Shown here piece after piece: positions 26,901-40,093 of a stretch of DNA of 64,000 nucleotides (its first letter is position 1; the number at the start of each line of letters is the position of its first letter). This stretch comes from Anaeromyces robustus (Eukaryota; Neocallimastigomycota; Neocallimastigomycetes; Neocallimastigales; Neocallimastigaceae): assembly GCA_002104895.1 (NCBI GenBank), contig MCFG01000081.1:99501-163500 (forward strand), given 5' to 3'. Both the position numbers and the translations under genes were made by a program. Under the pieces are notes generated by a model. It was not told the DNA's origin, did not search any database, and saw only the letters and a program-made list of their open reading frames with translations.

Positions 26901-27230
26901 ATTATAAAAAATCAATAATAATAAATAAAGTTCAATAATTCTTATATTATATTTGTTAGTATTAACATTTTCTCTAAATTAAAATTTGTTCATATATAAT
27001 AATCTTTCTATATATAAAATTATTTAATTATTTCAATAATTAATATACATTTAAAGTTATTTATTTTTATTAATATTAAATTATTTTATTATTTATTTTA
27101 TTTATTTATTAATATTTACATAATACAAAATTATATATAAAATTATAATATTTACATTTTTTTTTTATTATTTTTATTCTTATTAATTGACTGAATTTAT
27201 TGATAGAATAAAATAAAATTAAATAGTGAA

Positions 27231-27261
<31 letters not shown>

Positions 27262-27411
27262 TTGAAAATTAAAAAAATATTTATTTAATATATATATTTA
27301 TATAATTATTGTAATTGTAATTATTAAATTAAAGATAATTATGATTATGATTATGATTATGATTATAAAATTTATATATATATACAGATAATAACATAAT
27401 AGTGATTATTT
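23945..27411. other. AT-rich spacer
   Basis: Divided between the upstream side of the coiled-coil gene and the downstream side of the ankyrin gene. About 26645-26800 is a less A/T-biased patch with AATACGCCACTTG and GGTGAAAC, similar to words at 8262 and 8478, and a small inverted repeat CCTACTA ... TAGTAGG at about 26793-26817. The rest is A/T low complexity with no gene signal. Confidence 0.5.
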
Positions 27412-30400
27412 TTATATTTTTGTTTTTTTTGCTTGATGATGACATTCATTATTTTGTTTATCTATAGAATTATTTTCAAATTTTTTCAAATAATCAATAA
27501 TATTACTCTTTTTATATTCAATTGCATAATGTAAAAGTGTATTTCCATTTTCATCCTTTTGATGTATATTTAAATGATGTTTAACTAAATATTTTAAAAT
27601 TTCCAATTCATTCCAAAAAATTACAGATTCTTTAATTAATTTAACTTTTTGGTTAATATTTCGTAAATTAGCACCATGATCAATTAAATATTTTATAACC
27701 TCAATTTTTCTGCTTTTAATAGCATAGGCTAACAATGTATGACCTTCTTTATCCTTACTATTAATATCTAATTTTTTATTAATTAAATAATCTAAAATAT
27801 TTAATTGACCACGATCAATAATGGTTTTTAAAGTTTCAATTTTACGATTCACAATTTGAATATCTGCCCCATGCTCAATTAAATATTTTATAATATTAAA
27901 ATTGCCTCGATGAATGGCATATATTAATGGGGTATGGCCTACTTCATCTTGACTATTAATGTTTAAATTTTTATTTACTAGACAATCTAATATATCTAAT
28001 TTATTATAATCAATCACAGAATCAATTACTTTAATTTTATCATTCACTGCTTTAATATCTGCTTTATAATCAATTAAATATTTCATAACATCTAATTTTC
28101 TTCGTTTAATAGCATGAATTAATGGAGTTTGACCTTCTTCATCTTGACTATTAATATCTAAATTCTTGGTAACTAAATATTTTAAAATATCTAAACGTTC
28201 ATGATCAATAATAGAATCAATTATTTTTATTTGATTATTTACCAATTGAATATCTGCACCATGTTCTATTAAGCATTGAATAATGGAAATATTACGCCTT
28301 TTAATGGCATAAATTAAAGGAGAATGACCATTTTTATCTTGACGATTAATATCTAGTTTTTGACTTATTAAATATTTTAATAATTCTAAATCATTCCAAT
28401 AAATAACTGGATGAATGGATATAATATTATTATTTACAAAAGAAATACTAGCACCAAAATCAATTAAATATTTAACCATATCAAGATTTCTTCCCTTTAT
28501 AGCATAAGTTAAAAGAGTATTACCATTTTCATCCTTAAAATTATCAACATTAATATTATTAGAAACTAAAATATGAACTAGATCATAATCTGTTTTGTTA
28601 ACAATACAATCATTAACTTCAATTTGACGATTCTCTTCATAATATTGATATTCAATTTCAAAATCTTTAAATAAACGACAAAGTTGTTCATTTAATTCAA
28701 AAGATGCAAATTCAATAACATAAATTGCGGATGAATATTCATCTTCATTATCATTCTTTAAATGAATATTTAAACGACTAGCTATTAAAAAATTTAATAT
28801 ATCAAGTTCGCCCTTCAAAATATCCATAATAACTTGTTTACTTACAAATAAAGGATTGGCACCATGACGAATTAAATATTCTATCATTTTAAACTTTCGA
28901 TATTTCACAGCATATTCTAACGCGGTATAACCATTTTTATCTATTATATTAGGTTCTATCTGATTTTCAACAAAGATTTTTAATTGGTTCATATCCCCTT
29001 TCACCATTATATTTTCTAAAATATTATAGTAGAAATCATGAATTTTAGTAGTAAACATTCCACATTGAAATAAGTGATTAATAATAAGTTTATGTTCACT
29101 AGTAATAGTCCATTTTACTAACACCTCCTTACCATAATCATCCAATTCTAAATTATCTGGTATTAACAATTTAAAAATATCAAAATTATTATTTCTAATA
29201 ATATCAGAAAGATCGCTAAGGCTTATAGTTTGAGGATAACGAAAACAATGAAGAAAATACTTAATAACTTCGATATTATTTGATCGAACGGCTAGAGTTA
29301 AAAGTATATTACAACCATTATCACGATTATATATATCTAAGTTATTAGCTATTAAAATATTTAATATATCTATCCTTCCTTTATCAATAACATTTTGAAT
29401 TTTTTCATAATTTGGTATAATAATTCCAGATTGAAAAAAATGACAATTATTAAGTGCATTAATAATTTCTTGGGTATTATTAAAGTCAAGAAGTGCACCC
29501 AACGCATTATAATTAGCTGATTTAAGGGCATTTATATATGTTTCTTGATTAATATTTATTTTACTAATTTCTTTAGCAATAAGATCATCGAGTTGTTGAT
29601 TGGATAAAGCTATATTTGTTTGATATAAATTAAGAAAACGTTGAATAAAAGTATTATCAAATATATAATATTTTAATATTAAGCTTAATGAATAGTCTTC
29701 ATCAAGTTTAATAAGTTCTGATATTAAATTAGAAGTTATTTCAAATCCATTATTCAATAGAAACTTATGAATTTTTTTTTTGCGATGAGTATATTCAATT
29801 GTTTTCGTTTTACTAGTATTATTAAATGAAACCGATCTGTTATATAAATATAATATATCATATTTCTCTTTATATCTTAAGAAGGAACATTCATGATATG
29901 CTTTATAGTTAATATCAGCACCGTTTTTTAATAATAAATTTGCAATTTTTAAATTATTTTTCTTAAGAGCTGAAAGTAGTGGTGTATCAATTATATTATT
30001 TGTTTTACTATCAATACTATAATTTAAAGTTGGATACTGACGAATAATAAATTCAATAATTTCAAGAGAAGCACCAGTTTCAATAGAATAAATTAATATA
30101 TCTGACACATCAGAATTCAAACTAGTTAAAATAATACTGTTATCATATATATAGCATTTTAAATCAATAAAATTATTACTAGAAATCATCTGTTGTATTA
30201 TATTTCTTTTTTCTTCTGTATTAAATAAATTAATATAAAAATCTTCATCCAATCTTTCAATTATTTTTTTATTTATAACTTGATGAATAAATAATTCTTT
30301 TATAACACTATTATTTTCAGAATTAAATAATTTAAAAACATTAGTAAAAACGATATTGGAATTTCTTGTATCATATTCCATTAATAGAGGTATACTGTCT

Positions 30401-30876
30401 AGATTATAATAATGAAATGCATTTTTATATAAATCATCATTAAATTGAATTTTTTTCCTTTCTTTTGCTAAAACATAAGTTAATAAATTATTACTATTAG
30501 ATTTTATAAAGTAGTTAATAATATAAAATTTTAAATTATCGTCATGGTTAAATAAAAAATCTAAATTTCTTGGATTAAGTAATTCCTTTTTATATAAATA
30601 TTCAAAAACATTATCATACATATAAGTTTTAAAATTTATATTTGCACCGTTTTCCAATAAAAAAATAGCTATTTCAAAATAATCATTTTCGAGGGCTACG
30701 GAAAGAGGTGTCCCTTTTAAATTATTATCTATTATGACAAAATAATTTAAATTATTGTACTGCTCAATAATATTTTTTATTTCATTAATGGGTCGTTTAT
30801 TTTCTATAGCTCTAATTAACTCATCAAAATTTCCTTTTTCTAATATTTTAAAACTCTTATTTCTATTCAACTTCAT
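27412..30876 (-). CDS. Ankyrin-repeat protein, 1154 aa
   Basis: A single uninterrupted frame. Ankyrin motifs of the type DxxGxTPLxxAIxxxNxxIIKYLIExGADI are clear from about residue 40 (GTPLSVALENDYFEIAIFLL) and become regular from residue 640 to the end. There a 65-residue super-repeat recurs, made of one canonical ankyrin (INSQDExGHTPLIYAI) and one divergent repeat (VIDxxKLDILxYLVxKNLDI). The middle of the protein holds weaker repeats. No signal peptide, membrane segment, kinase or F-box is visible; the C-terminus is short and basic (HHQAKKTKI). Ankyrin solenoids mediate protein binding; the partner is unknown. The start has a purine-rich A/T context and upstream stops, so the ATG at 30876 is likely right. 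Confidence 0.92.
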   Translation of the reverse strand: MKLNRNKSFKILEKGNFDELIRAIENKRPINEIKNIIEQYNNLNYFVIIDNNLKGTPLSVALENDYFEIAIFLLENGANINFKTYMYDNVFEYLYKKELLNPRNLDFLFNHDDNLKFYIINYFIKSNSNNLLTYVLAKERKKIQFNDDLYKNAFHYYNLDSIPLLMEYDTRNSNIVFTNVFKLFNSENNSVIKELFIHQVINKKIIERLDEDFYINLFNTEEKRNIIQQMISSNNFIDLKCYIYDNSIILTSLNSDVSDILIYSIETGASLEIIEFIIRQYPTLNYSIDSKTNNIIDTPLLSALKKNNLKIANLLLKNGADINYKAYHECSFLRYKEKYDILYLYNRSVSFNNTSKTKTIEYTHRKKKIHKFLLNNGFEITSNLISELIKLDEDYSLSLILKYYIFDNTFIQRFLNLYQTNIALSNQQLDDLIAKEISKININQETYINALKSANYNALGALLDFNNTQEIINALNNCHFFQSGIIIPNYEKIQNVIDKGRIDILNILIANNLDIYNRDNGCNILLTLAVRSNNIEVIKYFLHCFRYPQTISLSDLSDIIRNNNFDIFKLLIPDNLELDDYGKEVLVKWTITSEHKLIINHLFQCGMFTTKIHDFYYNILENIMVKGDMNQLKIFVENQIEPNIIDKNGYTALEYAVKYRKFKMIEYLIRHGANPLFVSKQVIMDILKGELDILNFLIASRLNIHLKNDNEDEYSSAIYVIEFASFELNEQLCRLFKDFEIEYQYYEENRQIEVNDCIVNKTDYDLVHILVSNNINVDNFKDENGNTLLTYAIKGRNLDMVKYLIDFGASISFVNNNIISIHPVIYWNDLELLKYLISQKLDINRQDKNGHSPLIYAIKRRNISIIQCLIEHGADIQLVNNQIKIIDSIIDHERLDILKYLVTKNLDINSQDEEGQTPLIHAIKRRKLDVMKYLIDYKADIKAVNDKIKVIDSVIDYNKLDILDCLVNKNLNINSQDEVGHTPLIYAIHRGNFNIIKYLIEHGADIQIVNRKIETLKTIIDRGQLNILDYLINKKLDINSKDKEGHTLLAYAIKSRKIEVIKYLIDHGANLRNINQKVKLIKESVIFWNELEILKYLVKHHLNIHQKDENGNTLLHYAIEYKKSNIIDYLKKFENNSIDKQNNECHHQAKKTKI

Positions 30877-32481
<1,605 letters not shown>

Positions 32482-33198
32482 ATGTGGATTTTAATCTTTA
32501 CCATATTAATAACAATTGCGGACTTAAATATAAGTTTTTTAATTCTATCAAAATATAAAAAATATAAAAAACTTTATATTTTTTTAATGTTATTGATAAC
32601 TTTAGGTCTATTTTATGATGCATTCATTGTATCTTTAGGAGGTGTATTGGGTCATTCTATTATAGAAAGTGGTTTTTTTAAATTTCTTGCTTCCTTAAGA
32701 TATGTTTTACATGGTGGATTAATACCTTTACTTTTTCTAATTTGTGAAGAAGTATTGAAACCACAAAATAAATTATGGTTTAAAATTGTATTATCTATCA
32801 CTATAATATTTTCACTTCTTGGTATTATTGAAGGTTTTTTAGTAAAACTCGAACTGGTTGAAACTGGTGTAATTAGTAGATATGCTGCAAGTGATTTAAC
32901 TGAAAAATGGGTTATGAAATCTTCAAATATTATTACCATTTTATCAATTATACCTATAATAATTGTAGGTATTGTTATTTACATCAAGAGAAAAATTCCA
33001 TATTTATTTTTAGGAGGATCATCAATGTTTATATTTGCTGCGCTTGGTGGTGCAATATCAAAATTAAGAGAATATAATTTCTTTGTATCTATGATAGGTG
33101 AAGTTTCAATGAGCTTGTTTTATTATATCTATATATTAAATGATAACGACCAAGAAGAAGAAGAAAAAGCAATTGAACCTAAGAAAGTAGATGTTTAG
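32482..33198 (+). CDS. Seven-helix membrane protein, paralogue 1, 238 aa
   Basis: Seven hydrophobic segments are visible at about residues 3-22, 31-52, 72-91, 98-121, 149-168, 172-191 and 199-219, followed by an acidic tail (DQEEEEKAIEPKK). Motifs shared with the gene at 40900 are GLFYDAFIVSLGG, LRYVLHG, ICEEVLKP and SMIGE. The conserved Asp, Arg and His next to helices could be functional, but I cannot name the reaction or ligand. The YD ... R(Y/F)xxH pattern reminds me of uncharacterised multi-pass proteins of bacteria and fungi; that link is a weak inference. The ATG at 32482 follows A-rich leader sequence. Confidence 0.85.
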   Translation: MWILIFTILITIADLNISFLILSKYKKYKKLYIFLMLLITLGLFYDAFIVSLGGVLGHSIIESGFFKFLASLRYVLHGGLIPLLFLICEEVLKPQNKLWFKIVLSITIIFSLLGIIEGFLVKLELVETGVISRYAASDLTEKWVMKSSNIITILSIIPIIIVGIVIYIKRKIPYLFLGGSSMFIFAALGGAISKLREYNFFVSMIGEVSMSLFYYIYILNDNDQEEEEKAIEPKKVDV

Positions 33199-33640
33199 AT
33201 ATAAATATATATATTTTATTTTATTACTAATAAAAAAATAATAATGAATACTATAAAAGTATTATCCATATACAGAAATATTCATAATAATCCATATTCA
33301 AATATTAATTCCCAAAAAGTTCATACCCTGAAGAATATACGCAAGAACACATACGCAAAAATACATACGCAAAAGCATATACGTAAAAACATATACGCGC
33401 AAAAATACATATTTAAAACAAATACGCAAAAATTCTTACACAAAAACACACATATACCAATATTCATAAGCAATAATACATACGCAAATATTCATACGCA
33501 AAAACACAAACGCAAATATTCATATACACTGTTATATGATAAAAATTCATATCCGGGTGCATTACCGAACTTATTAATATGTCCAAACCAGTATTACAAC
33601 AAAAATAACATAAAAGGAATTAAAAAAATATAATCAATTA

Positions 33641-33676
<36 letters not shown>

Positions 33677-35947
33677 TTTTTACATCATTATATACTACTT
33701 TAAAGTATTCATTTAAATTTAATGAAAAGAAAACTTTTTTATTTTTACAATTTTCAAGGTTTTTTTATCTTAATTGTAAAAATATGCTTATTATTAGATA
33801 AAATATTTTATATATGATAAATATATAATGTAAAACTATTTATTTAAAAATTATTGCAATTAATATTATATTATGCTCCATTATTACTAATTAATTAAAG
33901 AATTAATTAAAAAATGAGCAAAAAAATATTAATGTATAAAAAATGAAATTGTTTTTATGAAATATATGTATATTCTATTTATTATTATTGATATAATTTT
34001 ATTGTTATTTTTTTATCAAATTAAAACATATAGAATATAATAGTAATAGAATTTAGAAATAATATTATATAAATGGATTATTATTCATTTTTTTAAAAAT
34101 ATTATAAAAAAATAACAATAAAAAAACTAGATTTATTATGATCTTTTACTGGTCATAATAATTAATGTATAAATAATAATAATGATTAATAAAAGTTTTA
34201 TTTTTATAAATATTTAATTTTTTTTATAAAAAAAATAAACATATATCTTAACTAATAATATATATATATATATAAGCTATTTATAATAATATCCATCATT
34301 TTAAAATAAATTTATGTCATTATCATTTTTATAATTATTAAAATAATCATTATGTAATAATATATATTATTTAGTTTGTTAAATATTAGTTAAAAAATAT
34401 TATTAATTTATTAATTATTAAAATATTTATAAATAAATTTTATATCTTAGAAATAATTATTTAATTCGGAATGTTACAGGTTATGCTATTATTTTATTTT
34501 ATTATAATATCATATCACAATATTATAAACATTTTATAATTTTATTTCATTATTTAACTTTCTTCAAAAGAAATTATATACTTTTATTATCATAAAAAAA
34601 AAAAAAGAAAAGAAATAAATAAATAAGCATTAATTTAATATATTAAAGTAAATATTTGTCATTTTTTAAAATTTCTGAAATATTTTTCTTTTACTAATTG
34701 TTCATATCAAAATTAATTAAAAATTATGGATTGATTTTATCTTTCATTTTTTTATCTTTTTCAAAAAAATATCTTTCACAAAATTTAAAAAAAAATTTTT
34801 TTCTATTAGTGTTAATATTGTGTAATTATGTAATAATTAACACAAAATATTTATTTATTTATTGGTCAATAATAAAATAAATTAAAATTAAAATATTAAA
34901 CTTTATTAAATATATATTAAATTATGGAGGTATAAATAAACTAAATAAATAATGGAGTAGATAGAAAAAAAAATAAATAAATAAATAAAAAACAAACAAA
35001 AATATTCATTTTAAGTATATAAACAAATAAAATGAAAAACACATGTAAAGTTAATTATAAATGCTATTAAAAAAATGGAAGTATAACAAATATAAAAATA
35101 AAATATATTATTAAACTTTTAGAGTTATAAATAAACTAAATTTATGGAATTATGAAGCATATAAAAAAATAAAAAAATAAATAAATAAATAAATAAAACA
35201 AAAAAAAAATTTTTTATTTTGTGTAAATAAAAAATCCTATATAAGCAAATAGAATAAAGAGTATATGAAGAGTTTATAATAAATGATATATAAAATTGAA
35301 ATTGAAGTATAACAAATATTAAAACAATATTCATTAGTTTTATTTTTTTAATTATATATACTATATATTAAATAACAAATAAACATTTAAATAGTATACA
35401 TATAGAAATATATCATAATATTATAGTCATCTATACTAATTATCTTTTAATATAACTAAATATCTTTCTGTTTTTTAATTATTCCTATCTTGTCCTTTCT
35501 CCTTTTTATTGACTAATCTTAAGTCAAAAAATAATAATAATAGTACAGTTATTTTATTTTTCTAAAAAAAATTTTTTTTTTTTTTCTATTTATTAATATT
35601 AGGAATTCAATTTTATTGGTCATTAAAAAAATGATTCACTAAATAAAGTTTATTAAATATAAATTAAAAATTCTTTGGTATATATTAATATTTATGGATA
35701 ATAAATGAATAATAATGATAAAAAAAAACATATAAAAGTAACTTTGTTTCCTCTTTATTTTTTTTTTTTTTTTCAACACACAAAAAAAAAAAATAAATAT
35801 TTATTTTATAAATATATTTATAAAATAAAATAAACAAAACTATAGATATATTTGTATAATATATATATATATATATTATATTATTAAATAAAAAAATATA
35901 TATATCAAAAAAAATAATTGTATATATATTAGAAATAAAAATTTAAA
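33199..35947. repeat. AT-rich spacer with a degenerate minisatellite
   Basis: At about 33330-33520 a degenerate 12-16 bp motif (ACATACGCAAAAA, CATATACGCAAAA and variants) is repeated roughly ten times, about 130 bp after the membrane-protein stop. It keeps a 129-residue frame open from 33244 (Asn/Lys/Tyr/His-rich), which I treat as a by-product. (TA)n lies at 33645-33672. Frames at 34698 and 35125 are A/T artefacts. The last 200 bases form the leader of the secreted-protein gene. Confidence 0.6.
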
Positions 35948-37981
35948 ATGAAATTAATAAAAACTTTTATTTGTGCTTTTATAGCACTTATAGGTATAGT
36001 TTCTACTCAATCTATAAGTACAAATGAATATACAAAAGAACTTTTTACAGTAAATTTAATCGAAACTAAAAAATATACAGTTGAAGGTAGTACATGTACA
36101 GTTGATATGATCTATCTCGAAGGTTCTTGTGCTGGTGAATACTTCAATGGTGAACTTATATTTAAAGATAGTAGTGATGTTGTTAAAACATTTAAAGATG
36201 GTAGAATTGAATCAATTGCAAGATATTATGTTGAAGGTACTGATAATAACAAAAATGCTGGTCGTTTACATTTTGAAGATATTTTTGTTGGTTATGATGA
36301 AGATGAACATCCAATTACCAGACCAAACTTTATTACTGATATTGAAAGTTTGACATGGATTCAAACTGCTGATGTAATAGGTATTGTAGAAAAAACTGAT
36401 GAAGGAAGAATTGTTCGTTTTATGTGGAATAAAAACGGTAAAAAATCATATCCAGTTGCTAAAACACCAGAATTAACCAAAAATTATAGTAAACAAATTT
36501 TAACAATTGATGTCACTATTCCAGGTTTAGGTTTTGATGGTGTCCCTGCTTTAACTTTTGATGGTACCAAAGGTAAAGAAGATGCTAGTGTTTGGAAACT
36601 TGGTTTTACTTGTGCTTCTAATTCTACAGAATTCCAAGGTGTAGGTTTAGATTATTTTGTTGATACTAGATACAATTATATTGGACAACCACAAATTATA
36701 TCAGCTCGTTATATCATTGAAGGAAAAGATAAAGAAGGTAATAAAATGAGAATCTACGTTGAAAATAATGGTATTGATGATTTTGGTGATAATAAAAATG
36801 TTAAAACTGAACCAACAATTATTACTGATAATCCAAAATGGGCATGGATTGAAACTGCTCCACTTCATGGTACACATTCTGATGTAGCTCTTCAAATCTT
36901 TTTCTGGACTGTTGAAGGTGCTGATGAAAATCAACAACCAGAAATTGAAGAACCAACAGAACTTCAACCAGAAGACACTGATCTTCCAGTAGAAGTAGAA
37001 ATAGAAATACCAACAATAATGCACATAGAAGATTCAGAGTTTTCAGAACAATCAGAACCATCAGACATTGTAGATACAAGCAAATATACAAAAGAAGTTT
37101 TTACAGTAAATATCGCTGAAACTAAAAAGTATACAGTTGAAGGTACTACATGTTTAGTTGAAATGATCTATCTTGAAGGTACTTGTTCAGGTGAATATTT
37201 CAATGGTGAACTTATATTTAAGGATAGCAGTGATGTTGTTAAAACATTTAAAGATGGTAAAATTGAAGCAACAGCAAGATATTATGTTGAAGGTACTGAT
37301 AATAACAATAATGCTGGTCATATACATTTTGAAGACAACCTTCTTGGTTTTGATAACAGTCAACATCCAATTACCATACCAACTATTATTACTGATATTG
37401 AAAATTTAGAATGGCTTCAAACAGCTGATATCATAGGTGTCACAGAAAAAATTGATTCAGGAAGAATTATTCATTATATGTGGAATGAAAGTAATACTAC
37501 CAAGAAACCATATCCAGTTGCAAAATATCCAGATGAAACTAGAAACTACAATAAAAAGGTACTTAGTGTTGATGTTATTCCAGGTGGTTTAGGTTTTAAT
37601 GTTTTCCCAGGTGTTGATGGTACTTTTGTTGGTAAATATGGTTTCCAATGCTTTGTTAATAATACCATGTTCCAAGGTGAAGGTGTAGACTATTTCGTTG
37701 ATACTAGATATGGTTTTACTGGTCAACCACAAGCATTATCCGCTCGTTATATCGTAGAAGGAAAGGATGATGAAGGTAATGCTATGAAAATTTACGTTGA
37801 AAATAACGGTCTTGATGATAATGGTGATAATCAAAATGTTAGAACCGAACCATTAATCATTACTGATAATCCAAAATGGGCATGGATTGAAACTGCACCA
37901 CTTCATGGTAATATGACAATGGAAGAAGGTATTCAAATTTTATTCTGGACTGTTGAAGATGCTGATGTTGATTTAAATTAA
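35948..37981 (+). CDS. Secreted protein with four DUF3237-like domains, 677 aa
   Basis: The N-terminus MKLIKTFICAFIALIGIVST is a signal peptide with likely cleavage near residue 20. The mature protein is an internal duplication: A1 (about 30-165), B1 (180-325), an acidic Pro/Glu/Ser linker (326-378), A2 (379-517), B2 (533-673). A and B are themselves related: each has (S/T)ARYxVEG, a basic/acidic strand, then PxxITDxxxxxWIxTA. The B units, with NVRTEPLIITDNPKWAWIET, resemble the DUF3237 pattern (RTxPxFETxDPxYAWLN). DUF3237 proteins are small, probably beta-barrel proteins of unknown function. Four domains and a signal peptide are unusual for that family. Cysteines occur in pairs per repeat and could form disulfides. 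It sits between membrane-protein paralogues on the same strand. Confidence 0.85.
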   Translation: MKLIKTFICAFIALIGIVSTQSISTNEYTKELFTVNLIETKKYTVEGSTCTVDMIYLEGSCAGEYFNGELIFKDSSDVVKTFKDGRIESIARYYVEGTDNNKNAGRLHFEDIFVGYDEDEHPITRPNFITDIESLTWIQTADVIGIVEKTDEGRIVRFMWNKNGKKSYPVAKTPELTKNYSKQILTIDVTIPGLGFDGVPALTFDGTKGKEDASVWKLGFTCASNSTEFQGVGLDYFVDTRYNYIGQPQIISARYIIEGKDKEGNKMRIYVENNGIDDFGDNKNVKTEPTIITDNPKWAWIETAPLHGTHSDVALQIFFWTVEGADENQQPEIEEPTELQPEDTDLPVEVEIEIPTIMHIEDSEFSEQSEPSDIVDTSKYTKEVFTVNIAETKKYTVEGTTCLVEMIYLEGTCSGEYFNGELIFKDSSDVVKTFKDGKIEATARYYVEGTDNNNNAGHIHFEDNLLGFDNSQHPITIPTIITDIENLEWLQTADIIGVTEKIDSGRIIHYMWNESNTTKKPYPVAKYPDETRNYNKKVLSVDVIPGGLGFNVFPGVDGTFVGKYGFQCFVNNTMFQGEGVDYFVDTRYGFTGQPQALSARYIVEGKDDEGNAMKIYVENNGLDDNGDNQNVRTEPLIITDNPKWAWIETAPLHGNMTMEEGIQILFWTVEDADVDLN

Positions 37982-38689
37982 ACAACATAAATATTTAGAG
38001 TAATGATTAACTTTACTTATTTTTATAAGTCTTCTTAGCCATTAATAATTTAAAATGTATGTTTATTTTTGATTTAATAAATTAGATTAGATAACTAAAT
38101 AATTAGCTAAAAAAAAAAATAAAACAAATACAAAAATAAATAATTAAATAAATAAAAAATAAATTAAATAAAAATAAATAAATAAAAATATATAAAAATA
38201 AATAAAAATAAATAAATAAAAATATATAAAAATAAATAAAAATATATAAATAAAAAATAAATTAATTAAAAAAAAAATAAAGCAAAGGAATAAAAACTTT
38301 ATGTGTTCTAATTATATAACTAAATTAATATTATTATTACTTTTTTTTATTAAAAATAAAATATATAAAATGAACAATTTTGAAAATTCAAGAAACTACT
38401 TAAAATTTAATCTATAATTTCCTGAATATAAAAAAATGTTTAAAAAACCCTAAAATAAAAGATTTAAAAATATATTGTATCAAATATTCCAAACAAGCTA
38501 GATTGTTAGAATTAATTATCAATAAACATATCTATAATGAAAAAAATTTGATTGTATTTTGGAATAATATAATATTGGAAAATAATTTATTGGTAATATT
38601 GTAATATATTCTTTAATATAATTTAATATAATAAAAATTATTATTAAAATTAATATAAGATAATTTCAGATAGATACTGAAGAAAAGAT
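37982..38689. other. AT-rich spacer
   Basis: The 3' side of the secreted-protein gene, with AAATAAATAAAAATATATAAA-type low-complexity sequence at 38120-38270. No gene is seen. Confidence 0.7.
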
Positions 38690-39366
38690 GTGGATATAAA
38701 AATTGATGTTAGAGTTGCTAGAGTTGCTAAAGCTGCTAAATTTGTTAATAATTCTTGTCCTAATTGTTATTCATGTTGTTTCCATAGTGATAGTTATCAA
38801 AGAACTGACCATTGATTTATTAATTGTTTCTTATTTAAAAATTTCCATATTAATTATTTCTCCGATTTAGATAGAAACTTTTTTTATTTTTTAGATAATT
38901 TTTTTAATAGTTTATATGTGACCTGTGATAACTCTAGTAAGATAATGGAATTAATAATATTGTTTTAAAGGTTATAAAAGTAGTTCTAATAATGGAAACA
39001 ATAGTATATGTAATATTAATATTTTAAGAAATAAAAAAATTGTTAACAGGTACCGAATTTATATTTTTTTTTAATTGGTGGAAGAGAGCCTGGTTTTAAT
39101 GAAATAAGTAACAATTGTTCATATAATAAGAAATAGAAATGTTTGTTTAAGTGTCAGACTGAGTCTGGTACATATTCAAAATCATCATTCCTGTTGAGAT
39201 CTGCGGCTCTATTAAATAATATCATGCCTGTTGTCTGTAAAAGACAACATATATTGTTCAATAAATTCAAAACCAACCTCTCCAGGAACGTCAATGCGTA
39301 TAACACAGTAGAACAGCCTAATAGGGTAAATCCCAATCCTATTACCGACCCAAGTGGAATAAGATA
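38690..39366 (+). mobile_element. LINE 3' fragment(s), broken
   Basis: At 38755-38840 the translation gives CPNC ... TDH ... FINC, the spacing of a LINE C-terminal zinc motif. At 39060-39120 a frame with LIGGREPGFNE follows. At 39143-39366 an open stretch reads SFLLRSAALLNNIMP ... FNKFKTNL, resembling the RxxxLWNxLP...FKxxL tail of some LINE ORF2 proteins. Composition is less A/T-biased than the flanks. The pieces are in different frames. They may be one element or two nested ones. Confidence 0.6.
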
Positions 39367-39935
39367 GATCAATTCTTTAATTTTATATATAGAATTAAGG
39401 GCTAGTATAGATTTATTGTTTTTATGTATTACTATACTACTTTATACCCTCCAGTATTATTCATTATTATCTATAATATTTATCTGTTTTTTTTTTTTTA
39501 TTGTGTTTTTTTATGATTCATATATATTAATATTTAAACTCAATAATAATAATGTACAAATTGTGTGTTAAAAAAAAATAAAAAATAAAAAAAATTACTT
39601 TTTTAATTGATATTTTTTTAAAATTTTAATTTTTTTTTTTTTTTTTTTTTTTTAATTTTTAAAACCTATTATTACTCATTATTATTATAAAAAAAATAAT
39701 AAATATAATAAATAGTATCTTTCTATCTTATAATATTTCATAATCTAAATAATATGTTAACATTTTATCACAAATTTTAACTAAAATATACTGTTATTAT
39801 TAATGTATTTACATTATTTTATGATATTTTTATTTGTTTTATTTTATTATATAATTTATTTATCTTTTTATCTATCTATTTATTTATTGATTTATTTATT
39901 CATTTATTTGTTTATTTATTTATTCATTTATTTGT

Positions 39936-40002
<67 letters not shown>

Positions 40003-40059
40003 TGTATGTATGTATGTATTTATGTATTTATTTATGTATTTATATATTTTTTTATTTTT

Positions 40060-40093
<34 letters not shown>

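Noticed and set aside
33244-33633. 129-residue ORF rich in Asn, Lys, Tyr and His
   Set aside because: It coincides with a degenerate minisatellite; the composition follows the repeat and no domain or conserved core is visible.
36701-37091. Minus-strand ORFs inside the secreted-protein gene
   Set aside because: Antisense shadows of a well-supported plus-strand coding sequence with signal peptide and internal repeats.
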